A stretch of 24,480 nucleotides of DNA from JBLHKT01 sp043101615 (GCA_043101615.1 JBICID010000134.1:1-24480), one strand, 5' to 3'; positions 1-7,539 are shown, counted from the first letter of the stretch. Notes: generated by a model from the sequence alone, not told the origin. Translations and numbers: made by a program.

Positions 1-3
1 GCC

Positions 4-22
4 GGGGGGGGCCGGGGGGGGG
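4..22 (-). repeat. C-tract directly after the stop codon of the first pseudopilin gene
   Basis: Read on the minus strand, the TGA stop (23-25) is followed at once by nine C, then GGC, then seven C. The plus strand therefore carries two runs of nine and seven G. The same arrangement, a stop codon followed directly by at least eight C, occurs after two other minus-strand genes in the window (6415 and 7738). Its role is unknown; a pausing or Rho-loading site is possible. Confidence 0.6.
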
Positions 23-1087
23 TCAGTTCGGGTAGTCCGGGTTGTCCAGCACCGACTGCGGCACGTTGATCTCCTTGCCGCCGTAGTCCATCCCGTTCAG
101 CCCGTCGCGCGTCCACCGGTACCGCATGAAGAACGTGTCCCGGTTCCTGTACCCCTGGGCGTAGTCCGGGAACGTGTCCAGCGGGAAGTACCGCTGCTTC
201 CACAGCGTGTTGGGCTGGTCCGGGTTGAAGCCGGGGTTCGCCCCGTCGGACGGCAGGTTCCGCACCGACGCGTCGAAGAACAGCAGGTTGCACTTCGCGT
301 TCGGGTACGCGAACCAGATCCCCGCCGAGTCGGACAGCCGGTCGAACTCCTCGAACATGTGCACCTTGCCCGACGGGAACGCCACGTCCTTGTAGAACCG
401 CTGCTGCCCGTAACTGCCCGAGCCCCCGCGACGCACGAACAGGTGCGGCGTCTCCGCGAACGGCGCCCACGACTTCTGCGTCCCCTCGGAGTTGTTCGGG
501 TTCCACGCCGCGGGCACCACCTGGTACGTCGAGGCGTACGGCCACAGCTGCTGCACGTCCGCGTTCGGCCAGTTGTCGCTCCGGTCCATCCCCGCCGGCA
601 CCGTGCCCGAGGCGTACGGCACGATCGTGCTCTGCGCCTGCACCGGGTCCTCCTGCCACTCGAGCAAGTTCCGGTCGAACGGGCTCGACGCGATCTGCTC
701 GGGCAGCTGCGCCGTCAGGTACTCGAACAGCACGAAGTGCTGGTACCGGCGGTGCGGCATGATACTGTCCAGCTCCTTCAACTCCGTCTCACCCCCGCCC
801 CCCGTCCCGCCCAGCGATGCCGGGATCGGGCGACCCGTCAGCTTGCCCAGGATCACGATCGCCTGGTCCTTGCCCACCTCCACGTTCGAGTTGTAGCTGA
901 AGATCTCGTCCTGCGAGTCCGACCCGAAGTTCGCCGACGAGCCGCCCAGCGAACGCATGTTCGACTGGCTCACCACGTTCCGGGCCGTGCCACGCGCCTT
1001 GCCCAAAGCCGGCAGCAGGATCCCGATCAACAGCGCGATGATCGCGATGACAACGAGCAACTCGATGAGTGTGAACGCACGCTTCAT
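23..1087 (-). CDS. Pseudopilin with type II secretion/DUF1559-like N-terminus (paralogue 1 of 3)
   Basis: A 354-residue exported pseudopilin-like protein. Residues 1-32 carry a prepilin signal: short basic leader (MKRA), the FTLIELLVVIAII motif with the methylated Phe and Glu5, and a hydrophobic helix ending in LPALGKAR, so a prepilin peptidase should cut before Phe. Near residue 265 is NLLFFDASVR, which resembles the H-X9-DG box of planctomycetal DUF1559 proteins with DG changed to DA. The ATG at 1087 follows an AGAAGGGG Shine-Dalgarno. It is the last of three tandem same-strand paralogues; a terminator lies between it and the upstream copy. The substrate or assembly partner is not visible. 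The family assignment is firm; the function (surface or secretion pseudopilus) is family knowledge only. Confidence 0.85.
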   Translation of the reverse strand: MKRAFTLIELLVVIAIIALLIGILLPALGKARGTARNVVSQSNMRSLGGSSANFGSDSQDEIFSYNSNVEVGKDQAIVILGKLTGRPIPASLGGTGGGGETELKELDSIMPHRRYQHFVLFEYLTAQLPEQIASSPFDRNLLEWQEDPVQAQSTIVPYASGTVPAGMDRSDNWPNADVQQLWPYASTYQVVPAAWNPNNSEGTQKSWAPFAETPHLFVRRGGSGSYGQQRFYKDVAFPSGKVHMFEEFDRLSDSAGIWFAYPNAKCNLLFFDASVRNLPSDGANPGFNPDQPNTLWKQRYFPLDTFPDYAQGYRNRDTFFMRYRWTRDGLNGMDYGGKEINVPQSVLDNPDYPN

Positions 1088-2249
1088 GGGTTCCCCTTCT
1101 TCGGTTGTGGGGAGCCGGCGCCGCTCCAGAACGGGCGGGCACGAGGGGCTCCGGGTCAGAAAAGCGACGGGCGGGCCCGCGCGGGGCCGCCCGCGGGCTG
1201 AAGCACCCGCAGCCGGGGTAGTCCGGGTTGTCCTTCACGCTGTCGGGAACGTTGATCTCGCCCCCGCCGTAGTCGATCCCGCCCAGGCCCTCACGCGTCC
1301 AGCGGTACCGCATGAAGAACGTGTCGCGGTTCCTGTACCCCTGGGCGTAGTCCGGGAAGGTGTCCAGCGGCACGTACCGCTGCTGCCACAGCGTGTTGGG
1401 CTGGTTCGGGTTCCACCCCGGGTTGGCCTCGTTGGTCGGCAGGTTCCGGACCGACGCGTCGAAGAACAGCAGGTTGCACTTCGCGTTCGGGTACGCGAAC
1501 CAGATCCCCGCCGAGTCCGTCAGCCGGTCGAACTCCTCGAACATGTGCACCTTCTGCGACGGGAACAGCACGTCCTTGTAGAACCGCTGCTGCGCACGCC
1601 CCACGAAGAACAGGTGCGGGGTGTCCGGCGTCGGGTACCACGACGCGTTGCCCCCGTTGGGGTTCCACGCCGCGGGGACGGTCTGGTACGTCGAGGCGTA
1701 CGGCCACAGCTGGCGGACGTCGTCGTTGGGCCAGTTCGAGCTGCGGTCCATGCCCGCCGGCACCGTGCCCTGGGCGTAGGGCACGATCGTCTGCTGGGCC
1801 TGGACCGGGTTCTCCTGCCACTCGAGCAGGTTCCGGTCGAACGGGCTCGACGCGATCTGCTCGGGCAGCTGCGCCGTCAGGTACTCGAACAGCACGAAGT
1901 GCTGGTACCGCCGACGCGGCGTGATGCTCGTCAGCTCGACCAGGGCCGTCTCGCCCCCGCCCCCCGTGCCGCCCAGCGACGCCGGGATCGGCCGTCCCGT
2001 CAGACGACCCAGGATCTGGATCGCCTCGCGGTCGGCCACGTTGTCGTTGGGGGAGAAGCTGAAGATCGAGTCGTCCGAGTCCGACGCGCGGTTGGCCGAC
2101 GAGCCGCCCAGCGAACGCATGTTCGACTGGCTCACCACGTTCCGGGCCGTGCCCCGCGCCTTGCCCAAAGCCGGCAGCAGGATCCCGATCAAGAGCGCGA
2201 TGATCGCGATCACCACCAGAAGTTCAATCAGTGTAAAAGCCCGTTTCAC
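789..2249 (-). CDS. Pseudopilin paralogue 2 with lost stop codon and C-terminal read-through
   Basis: Residues 1-346 (2249 to 1212) match both neighbours along their whole length: prepilin signal, variable centre, NLLFFDASVR box and terminal NPDYPG. The start is GTG at 2249, where both paralogues have MKRAFTL, with GAAAGGG upstream. At 1209-1211, where paralogue 3 has TGA after the matching Gly codon, this gene has TGC (Cys). The frame then stays open for about 140 codons, through the terminator hairpin and into the start of paralogue 1 in a different frame, ending at 789. The added sequence is Arg/Ala/Gly-rich and looks like out-of-frame translation. The functional product is probably the first 346 residues or so. 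If transcription stops at the hairpin, the message has no stop codon. Confidence 0.8.
   Translation of the reverse strand: MKRAFTLIELLVVIAIIALLIGILLPALGKARGTARNVVSQSNMRSLGGSSANRASDSDDSIFSFSPNDNVADREAIQILGRLTGRPIPASLGGTGGGGETALVELTSITPRRRYQHFVLFEYLTAQLPEQIASSPFDRNLLEWQENPVQAQQTIVPYAQGTVPAGMDRSSNWPNDDVRQLWPYASTYQTVPAAWNPNGGNASWYPTPDTPHLFFVGRAQQRFYKDVLFPSQKVHMFEEFDRLTDSAGIWFAYPNAKCNLLFFDASVRNLPTNEANPGWNPNQPNTLWQQRYVPLDTFPDYAQGYRNRDTFFMRYRWTREGLGGIDYGGGEINVPDSVKDNPDYPGCGCFSPRAAPRGPARRFSDPEPLVPARSGAAPAPHNRRRGTHEACVHTHRVARCHRDHRAVDRDPAAGFGQGAWHGPERGEPVEHAFAGRLVGELRVGLAGRDLQLQLERGGGQGPGDRDPGQADGSPDPGIAGRDGGRG
1160..1192 (-). terminator. Hairpin terminator after the second pseudopilin gene
   Basis: On the minus strand, GGGCGG-CCC around a GCGC loop pairs back to GGG-CCGCCC (1169-1192, one mismatch) and is followed by GTCGCTTTTCTG. 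The hairpin lies about 20 nt past the position where the other paralogues have their stop codon. Because paralogue 2 lacks that stop, the hairpin falls inside its open frame. Confidence 0.55.
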
Positions 2250-2311
2250 AGATGCACCCTTTCAGAGTCGGCCGGCCCTGTCCCGGGCCGCGCCAGGTCT
2301 CACTCGCGGAC

Positions 2312-2343
2312 AAACGCGGACGACCCCTTCAGGGGCCGCCCGC
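2312..2343 (-). terminator. Hairpin terminator after the third pseudopilin gene
   Basis: In minus-strand RNA, GCGGGCGGCCCC pairs with GGGGUCGUCCGC across a UGAA loop: 12 pairs, two of them G-U. Those two positions would be A-C mismatches in plus-strand RNA, so the structure favours the minus transcript. GUUUGUCC follows. It lies about 20 nt after the TGA of the gene ending at 2364. Confidence 0.6.
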
Positions 2344-2363
2344 AAGCACTCAGTCTACCGACA

Positions 2364-3422
2364 TCACCCGGGGTAGTCCGGATCGTCCCGCACGCTGTCG
2401 GGGACGTTGGTCTCCTTGCCCCCGTAGTCCAGCCCCGCCAGGCCCTCACGCGTCCAGCGGTACCGCATGAAGAACGTGTCGCGGTTCCTGTACCCCTGGG
2501 CGTAGTCCGGGAAGGTGTCCAGCGGCACGTACCGCTGCTGCCACAGCGCGTTCGGCTGGCTCGGGTTCCACCCCGGGTTGGCCTCGTTGCTGGGCAGGTT
2601 CCGGACCGACGCGTCGAAGAACAGCAGGTTGCACTTCGCGTTCGGGTACGCGAACCAGATCCCCGCCGAGTCCGTCAGCCGGTCGAACTCCTCGAACATG
2701 TGCACCTTGCCCGACGGGAACGCCACGTCCTTGTAGAACCGCTGCTGCCCGTAGCCCGTCGCGGCGCCCCGGAACAGGTGCGGCGTGTCCGGCACCGGCT
2801 CCCACGTCTGCTTGCCGGCGCTGTTGTTGTTCGGGTTCCACGCCGCGGGCACCACCTGGTACGTCGAGGCGTAGGGCCACAGCTGGCGGACGTCGTCGTT
2901 GGGCCAGTTCGAGCTGCGGTCCATGCCAGCCGGCACCGTGCCCTGGGCGTAGGGCACGATGGTGTCCTGCGCCCGCACCGGGTCCTCCTGCCACTCGATC
3001 AGGTTCCGGTCGAACGGGCTCGACGCGATCTGCTCGGGCAGCTGCGCCGTCAGGTACTCGAACAGCACGAAGTGCTGGTACCGACGGTGCGGCATGATGC
3101 TCGACAGCTCGACCAGGGCCGTCTCGCCCCCGCCCCCCGTGCCGCCCAGCGACGCCGGGACCGGCCGTCCCGTCAGCCTGCCCAGGATCTGGATCGCCTG
3201 GGCCTGCCCGGCGTTGATGTTCGAGTTGAAGCTGAAGATCGAGTCGTCCGTGTCCGAGGCCAGGTTCGCCGAGGAACCGCCCAGCGAACGCATGTTCGAC
3301 TGGCTCACCACGTTCCGGGCCGTGCCCCGGGCCTTGCCCAAAGCCGGCAGCAGGATCCCGATCAACAGCGCGATGATCGCAATGACGACCAGCAACTCGA
3401 TGAGGGTGAAGGCTCGTTTCAT
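2364..3422 (-). CDS. Pseudopilin with type II secretion/DUF1559-like N-terminus (paralogue 3 of 3)
   Basis: A 352-residue protein, first in transcription order of the three tandem paralogues. It has the prepilin leader MKRA, the FTLIELLVVIAII helix (residues 5-30), a central region with an insertion at about residues 205-225 that differs from its neighbours, and NLLFFDASVR near residue 265. The ATG at 3422 follows GGAGTCTC. Long stretches of the 5' half and of the region coding YPNAKCNLLFFDASVR are almost identical in DNA among the three genes, including third codon positions, which indicates recent duplication or gene conversion. The ending is NPDYPG-like followed by TGA. The cellular role is inferred from family only (pseudopilus or exported surface protein). 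Confidence 0.85.
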   Translation of the reverse strand: MKRAFTLIELLVVIAIIALLIGILLPALGKARGTARNVVSQSNMRSLGGSSANLASDTDDSIFSFNSNINAGQAQAIQILGRLTGRPVPASLGGTGGGGETALVELSSIMPHRRYQHFVLFEYLTAQLPEQIASSPFDRNLIEWQEDPVRAQDTIVPYAQGTVPAGMDRSSNWPNDDVRQLWPYASTYQVVPAAWNPNNNSAGKQTWEPVPDTPHLFRGAATGYGQQRFYKDVAFPSGKVHMFEEFDRLTDSAGIWFAYPNAKCNLLFFDASVRNLPSNEANPGWNPSQPNALWQQRYVPLDTFPDYAQGYRNRDTFFMRYRWTREGLAGLDYGGKETNVPDSVRDDPDYPG

Positions 3423-3748
3423 GGAGAGACTCCAATCAGCGTGCGAAAGCGGGCCGAGCGGCCGTTTCTGATCACAAAAGCATGCGGATCCGAACGGATC
3501 GAGACAGAGAAAACGGGGCGGCGGGCTGAGAATCGCCCGCGAAAGACGGCGAGAGCCGTCAAAGTCAGCATACGCAAGGGCCGCGGAACGGATCCCCCTT
3601 CTTCAGAACGATTTTATCGTGCCCTGGCCCGCCCGCTCAACACTCTGAAACGCTTACAAATCAGGAACTTACCGCGGCAGACCACACGGACTCCGCCGCA
3701 CTGCCCCACCGTCTTGTGGGTGAACAAATACCATCCAAATCGGGCGCC
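3423..3748 (-). other. Intergenic leader of the pseudopilin array with two tandem hairpins
   Basis: 326 nt with no convincing gene. On the minus strand, after a candidate promoter, come GACGGC-TCTC-GCCGTC followed by TTT (3545-3560) and GCGGGC-GATTCTCA-GCCCGC followed shortly by GTTTTCTC (3521-3540). Both look terminator-like. They either end transcription from the sugar transferase gene upstream or act as an attenuating leader of the array. The rest of the leader shows no motif that I recognise. Confidence 0.4.
3611..3640 (-). promoter_or_regulatory. Candidate sigma-70-type promoter for the pseudopilin array
   Basis: On the minus strand TTGAGC (3635-3640) and TAAAAT (3611-3616) are 18 nt apart, four of six and five of six matches to consensus. 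The first gene starts about 190 nt downstream, after two hairpins. It is an assignment by eye only. Confidence 0.4.
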
Positions 3749-5215
3749 TCAGTGCGCGTTCGGGTGCACGAACCCGCGGAACAGCGTCATCACCAGGATC
3801 CGCAGGTCGAACCCCAGCGACCAGTGCCGGATGTAGTGCAGGTCGTACTGCAGACGCTTCCGCAGCGACGTCTCCCCCCGCAAGCCGTGCACCTGGGCCC
3901 ACCCCGTCATCCCCGCCTTCACGTGCTGACGCAACATGTACCCACGCCAGTCCTCCCGGAACTGCGCGATCAGCTCCGGACGCTCCGGACGCGGTCCTAC
4001 CAAGGACATCTCCCCCCGCAGCACGTTGAACAGCTGCGGCAGCTCGTCCAGGCTCGTCCGACGCAGCCACCGCCCCAGACGCGTGATCCGAGGGTCACCA
4101 CGCGACGTCCAGCTCGCCCCGGCCGATTCCGCCGCGGCGTCCCGCATCGTCCGGAACTTGTAGATCCGGAACGTGTCCCCACCCAGGCTCACCCGCTCCT
4201 GCCGGAACAGCACCGGGCCGCCGTCCGACAGCCTGATCGCCAGCCCGATCAGGGCCATCAGGGGGAGGAAGCACACCGTCGCGACCGAGCCCAGCACCAG
4301 GTCCACCCCGCGCTTGCTCAGCCCCCCCAGGCCCAGGGCCGGGCACTCCCGGTACGACAGGATCGGCATCCCCTCCAGCTCGTGCACCGTCATCGAGGCG
4401 GGCAGCAGACGCGGGTGCACGTCCGGCACGATCCGCACGTCCACCGCGAACCGCTCAAGGCGCTTGAGCAGCCCCGGCACCAGCGCCGCCTGCGCGCTGG
4501 GCAGCGCCAGGTAGACCGCGTCCACCGGGTTGGCCTCCAGCGTCGCCTCCAGCTCCTCCAGCCCACCACGGACCGGGTGCCCCTGCACCTCCCGGCGCCT
4601 CGACCGCGGGTGATGGCTCACGTGGTACGCCACCGTCAGCCCCGTCCACGAGTTCCGCGCCAGCGTGTGCCCGGTGATCTGCCCCAGCCGACCCACCCCC
4701 ACGATCGCCACGTGACGCAGGTTCCACCCACGCTCACGCAGCCAACGCAGGGCCAGACGCACGCCCAGCCGCTGCGCCCCAAGCGCCAGCGGCATCGCCA
4801 GCGTCAGCGTCGCCAGCTGGTACCGCGCCGGATCGCCGATCCAACGCGCCAAGGGGCCCGCGCCCGGCGACGTCGCCGTCGGCGTGAACGCCTCCGCCCC
4901 GATCGACCACAGCCCCACGATCAGCACCATCACGCTCAGCACGCTCGCACGCGCCACCTGCCCGAACTCGCCCAGCAGGCTCTTGTCGCGACGCGGGCGG
5001 TACTGCCCCAGCACGTACAGCAGCAGCACCACCAGCGGCACCACCACCAGCAGCAGCGACCCCCGCACCCATCCCGCCGCCTCCCCGCCGGGCCCCACCC
5101 CCTCCTCGAACCGCACCGAGCGGGCCCACCACGCCCCCACGCACACCGCACCCACCGCCGCGGCGTCCGCCAGCGCAAAGAGCGAGACCATGATCTGATG
5201 GCGCTGCTTGAGCAT
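3749..5215 (-). CDS. Polyprenyl-phosphate sugar phosphotransferase (WcaJ/EpsL-type)
   Basis: 488 residues. It is predicted to transfer a sugar-1-phosphate from a nucleotide sugar to undecaprenyl phosphate in the inner membrane, the first step of exopolysaccharide repeat-unit assembly. The N-terminal part has several membrane segments (about residues 10-30, 48-68, 85-105, 125-145), then a Rossmann-like region with VAIVGVGRLGQ near 170. The C-terminal third is the bacterial sugar transferase domain: FRQERVSLGG, YKFRTM, LRRTSLDELPQLFNVLRGEM, SLVGPRPERPE and KAGMTGWAQVHGLRGET. Start ATG 5215 with GGGAAGG upstream. No other polysaccharide genes are nearby, so the sugar and polymer cannot be named. 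It starts 87 nt after the dnaJ-like gene and could be co-transcribed with it. The family call is firm. Confidence 0.92.
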   Translation of the reverse strand: MLKQRHQIMVSLFALADAAAVGAVCVGAWWARSVRFEEGVGPGGEAAGWVRGSLLLVVVPLVVLLLYVLGQYRPRRDKSLLGEFGQVARASVLSVMVLIVGLWSIGAEAFTPTATSPGAGPLARWIGDPARYQLATLTLAMPLALGAQRLGVRLALRWLRERGWNLRHVAIVGVGRLGQITGHTLARNSWTGLTVAYHVSHHPRSRRREVQGHPVRGGLEELEATLEANPVDAVYLALPSAQAALVPGLLKRLERFAVDVRIVPDVHPRLLPASMTVHELEGMPILSYRECPALGLGGLSKRGVDLVLGSVATVCFLPLMALIGLAIRLSDGGPVLFRQERVSLGGDTFRIYKFRTMRDAAAESAGASWTSRGDPRITRLGRWLRRTSLDELPQLFNVLRGEMSLVGPRPERPELIAQFREDWRGYMLRQHVKAGMTGWAQVHGLRGETSLRKRLQYDLHYIRHWSLGFDLRILVMTLFRGFVHPNAH

Positions 5216-5302
5216 CCGTGCCTTCCCGGGTCCTGCCCGCGCAGGGCCGGGGACCCGCCCGCGAGCGTGGTCGCGAGTGTACCACGGGCCACACCACCCG
5301 AC

Positions 5303-6280
5303 TCAGCCCCGACCGGACTTTCCCGCCCCGCCCCGCACGCCCGCCGACGCACGCCACGCCTCCAACGCCGCACGCAGCTCCGGCGTCAGCGACCCGGGCC
5401 CGGGCGCCTCGATCTTCACCAACGCGAACAGGTCCCCGCGACGCCCCGAGGGCGACTCCAGCCCCTTGCCCTTCAACCGCAGCCTCGCCCCGCTCGAGGT
5501 GCCCGGGGGCACCGTCACCGTCACCTCCCCCTCCAGCGTCCGCACCGGCACCCCGGCCCCCAGGCACGCGTCCGCGACCGAGATCGTCACGTCCGTCGAG
5601 AGGTCCAGCGTGTCGCTCGCCTCGCCCGCCCGCCCCGTCCCGCGGCGCAGCGTCGGGTGCGACGCGACGTGCACCGTCACGATCAGGTCCCCGGGCGGGC
5701 CCCCGCCTGGACCCGGCGACCCCTCCCCGCGCACCCGCAGCTTGGTGCCGTCCACCACCGCCCTCGGGATCTTCACCGAGATCGTCTTGTGTTCCGAGCC
5801 GCGCGTCAGCTCCAGCGTCCGCTCCCCGCCCAGCGCCGCGGTCTCGAAATCCACCGTGATCGAGTGGCGCACGTCCCCCCCGCGTGCCCGCGACGGGCCC
5901 CTCGCCCGCCCGCCGAACCCCTGCCCGCGCGCCCCGAAGATGCTCTCGAAGACCGACCCGAGGTCCTCGTCCCCGAACGGGTCGCCCCCCGCCACGTTCG
6001 ACCACGTGTAGTGCGCCCCGCCCCCCCCGCCGCCACCACCCCCGGGGCGGAACCCCGCGGACTCCGCCGCGTGCCCGAACCGGTCGTACAGCTTCCGCTT
6101 CTCGGGGTCCGACAGCGTCTCGTACGCCTCCTGCAGCTCGGAGAACTTCTGCTGGGCGTCCGGCGACTTGTTCACGTCCGGGTGGAGCTTGCGCGCCAGC
6201 TTCCGGTACGCCGCCTTGATCTCCTCCGGGCTCGCCGACCGCTCCACCCCCAGCACGCTGTACCAGTCACGCTTGGACAT
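5303..6280 (-). CDS. DnaJ/CbpA-type co-chaperone (J domain, no zinc finger)
   Basis: 325 residues. It stimulates DnaK ATP hydrolysis and delivers unfolded clients in the cytoplasm. The J domain covers residues 1-66 (DWYSVLGV, HPD motif in KLHPDVNK, QEAYETLSDPEKRKLYDRFG), followed by a short Gly-rich linker with a run of nine or ten Gly. The C-terminal substrate-binding barrels (about 120-310) contain the usual RVRGEGSPG and RLRLKGKGL stretches. No CxxCxGxG repeats are present, so this is a type II (CbpA-like) rather than canonical DnaJ. The ATG at 6280 is preferred over an upstream TTG at 6313 because it begins right before DWYSVLG. No clear Shine-Dalgarno precedes it; instead a TAGAGT hexamer ends 5 nt before the ATG, suggesting a leaderless message. 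grpE and dnaK are not in the window. Confidence 0.9.
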   Translation of the reverse strand: MSKRDWYSVLGVERSASPEEIKAAYRKLARKLHPDVNKSPDAQQKFSELQEAYETLSDPEKRKLYDRFGHAAESAGFRPGGGGGGGGGAHYTWSNVAGGDPFGDEDLGSVFESIFGARGQGFGGRARGPSRARGGDVRHSITVDFETAALGGERTLELTRGSEHKTISVKIPRAVVDGTKLRVRGEGSPGPGGGPPGDLIVTVHVASHPTLRRGTGRAGEASDTLDLSTDVTISVADACLGAGVPVRTLEGEVTVTVPPGTSSGARLRLKGKGLESPSGRRGDLFALVKIEAPGPGSLTPELRAALEAWRASAGVRGGAGKSGRG

Positions 6281-6285
6281 ACAGG

Positions 6286-6313
6286 ACTCTAGCTTCGCCT
6301 CGCGCACACACAA
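6286..6313 (-). promoter_or_regulatory. Candidate promoter of the dnaJ-like gene giving a leaderless mRNA
   Basis: On the minus strand TTGTGT (6308-6313), 16 nt, then GC-TAGAGT (6286-6291), then CCTGT and ATG. The -10 hexamer ends 5 nt before the start codon, so transcription would begin at about the A of ATG. The GCTAG core matches the promoters at 8783 and 12806. It lies just downstream of the terminator of the preceding gene, which would make an own promoter necessary. Confidence 0.4.
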
Positions 6314-6315
6314 CG

Positions 6316-6344
6316 AAAAGAGGGGTCGCCCGAAGGCGACCCCT
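6316..6344 (-). terminator. Strong intrinsic terminator with UUCG loop after the CpeT-FKBP gene
   Basis: In minus-strand RNA, AGGGGUCGCC pairs perfectly with GGCGACCCCU (10 pairs). The loop reads UUCG on this strand and CUUUUC follows. It lies 71 nt downstream of the TAA at 6415-6417 and just before the dnaJ-like gene. Confidence 0.85.
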
Positions 6345-6387
6345 CAAACTCAGCTGCGCCGTTCATGTCCCGTCGGGAACTGGGACC

Positions 6388-6414
6388 GGGGGGGGCGTGG
6401 GGGGGCGGGGGGGG
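6388..6414 (-). repeat. Triple C-tract directly after a stop codon (G-tract on plus strand)
   Basis: After TAA (6415-6417) the minus strand reads eight C, G, seven C, ACG, eight C. The plus (template) strand thus has G runs of 8, 7 and 8 separated by 1-3 nt, which could fold as a G-quadruplex. The position directly after a stop codon matches 4-22 and 7730-7737. Confidence 0.7.
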
Positions 6415-7539
6415 TTAGCCGTGGTCGTGGCCTTCGTGGTCGTCGCCCTCAGCCTCGGGATCGGTCACCGCGCCCGGCTCGGGGTCCGGCTCGGGCTTGT
6501 CCATGTGCACGCACTCGACCTCGAAGTACAGGGTCTCATCGCCGGCGATCCCCGCGCGCGGGTTGCCGCGCTCGCCGTACCCCAGGTGCCCCGGGATGAT
6601 CAGCCGCCGGTGCGATCCGATCGAGATGCCCTCCATGCCCAGGCCCCAGCCCACGATCGCCCGGTCGCCGGGGGGGTAGATGAACAGGAACGGACGCCCC
6701 TTCGGCCGGCTCGCATCGAACTGGTTCTTGTCGGAGGTCCAGCCCGCGTAGTGGATGTGCAGCTGGTCGCCGTCCTCGACCACGACCTCGCCGGGGTTGA
6801 CGTACTCCACGATGACCATGCCGTCGTCGGAGATCGACACGTCCGCCGCGGGCTCGCCCTTGATGAAGTTGTAGTTCGCTCGCCACGCCTGCTCGCCGTC
6901 CGCCCCAACCCCGGTGTTGAACGTCGAGAACCGGTCCGCGGTCAGCTCCACGCGGCTGGTCATCTCCACCGCCCCGCCCATCCCGGTCGGGTAGGCGTAC
7001 GGCGAGGCCCCGGCGAACCCGGCCCCGTCACGCGTCAGCGCCACGTCCATCGTCGCGATCAGCTCCGAGCGGCTCAGATCCGGGAAGTACCCGGGCTGGG
7101 CCCACAGACCCGTGAAGACGTCCTTGGTCTGCTCGGTCAACGCCATCTCGTACGTCCGCAGCCGGATCGACCCGTCGTACTCGAACAGCTCGAAGATCGC
7201 GTGCCGGAACGGGCGGTGCGCGAAGTCGGCCCGGGCCGTCTCCACGTACAGCGTGTTCTGCATGCCTTCCACCGGTGCCGGCGCCACGTGCATCACCACG
7301 CTCACACGCTCGCTGTCGCCCTCGGAGCCGAACACCGGCACGTCCTGGCTGGTGGTCCAGCTCCCCGTCAGCATCTGGCCCACGCGGGCGATCTCCGGGC
7401 TCGTCCACGCCGGCGTGTGCACCGGCATCTCGAACGCGGGCGCCTCGGGCTGCGTCGCGTCGTCCTGGGCCACGCACAGGCCAGCCGACAGTGCGGTCAG
7501 GGCCAGCGCGGCGGTGCGTCGAAAGGTCTGGAGCGTCAT
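6415..7539 (-). CDS. Exported CpeT-like / FKBP-type peptidyl-prolyl isomerase fusion
   Basis: 374 residues with an N-terminal signal peptide (basic MTLQTFRR, hydrophobic core to about residue 24), so it acts outside the cytoplasm. Residues about 50-230 resemble CpeT/CpcT (DUF1001), the fold of cyanobacterial chromophore lyases: LTGSWTTSQD, LYVETA, HRPFRHAIFELF, then FSTFNTGVGADGEQAW near the end of the domain. Residues about 245-350 form an FKBP-type domain: VVVEDGDQLHIHYAGW, FLFIYPPGDRAIVGWGLGMEG, IPGHLGYGERG and FEVECVHMDK, including the conserved Gly-Tyr-Gly loop. The tail is acidic and His-rich (DDHEGHDHG), a possible metal-binding end. ATG 7539 follows a perfect AAGGAGG. No phycobiliprotein genes are present. 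The FKBP call is firm, the CpeT resemblance moderate to good. Confidence 0.82.
   Translation of the reverse strand: MTLQTFRRTAALALTALSAGLCVAQDDATQPEAPAFEMPVHTPAWTSPEIARVGQMLTGSWTTSQDVPVFGSEGDSERVSVVMHVAPAPVEGMQNTLYVETARADFAHRPFRHAIFELFEYDGSIRLRTYEMALTEQTKDVFTGLWAQPGYFPDLSRSELIATMDVALTRDGAGFAGASPYAYPTGMGGAVEMTSRVELTADRFSTFNTGVGADGEQAWRANYNFIKGEPAADVSISDDGMVIVEYVNPGEVVVEDGDQLHIHYAGWTSDKNQFDASRPKGRPFLFIYPPGDRAIVGWGLGMEGISIGSHRRLIIPGHLGYGERGNPRAGIAGDETLYFEVECVHMDKPEPDPEPGAVTDPEAEGDDHEGHDHG

Noticed and set aside
957..3836. 959-codon plus-strand frame across the pseudopilin array, and an 858-codon frame opposite the sugar transferase and dnaJ-like genes
   Set aside because: Arg/His/Val/Pro-rich shadow translation repeating with the three paralogues; the minus strand encodes the recognisable proteins.
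5228..5258. GC-rich hairpin between the dnaJ-like and sugar transferase genes
   Set aside because: CGGGTCC/GGACCCG can pair, but no T-run follows on the minus strand and it sits close to the next ribosome site.
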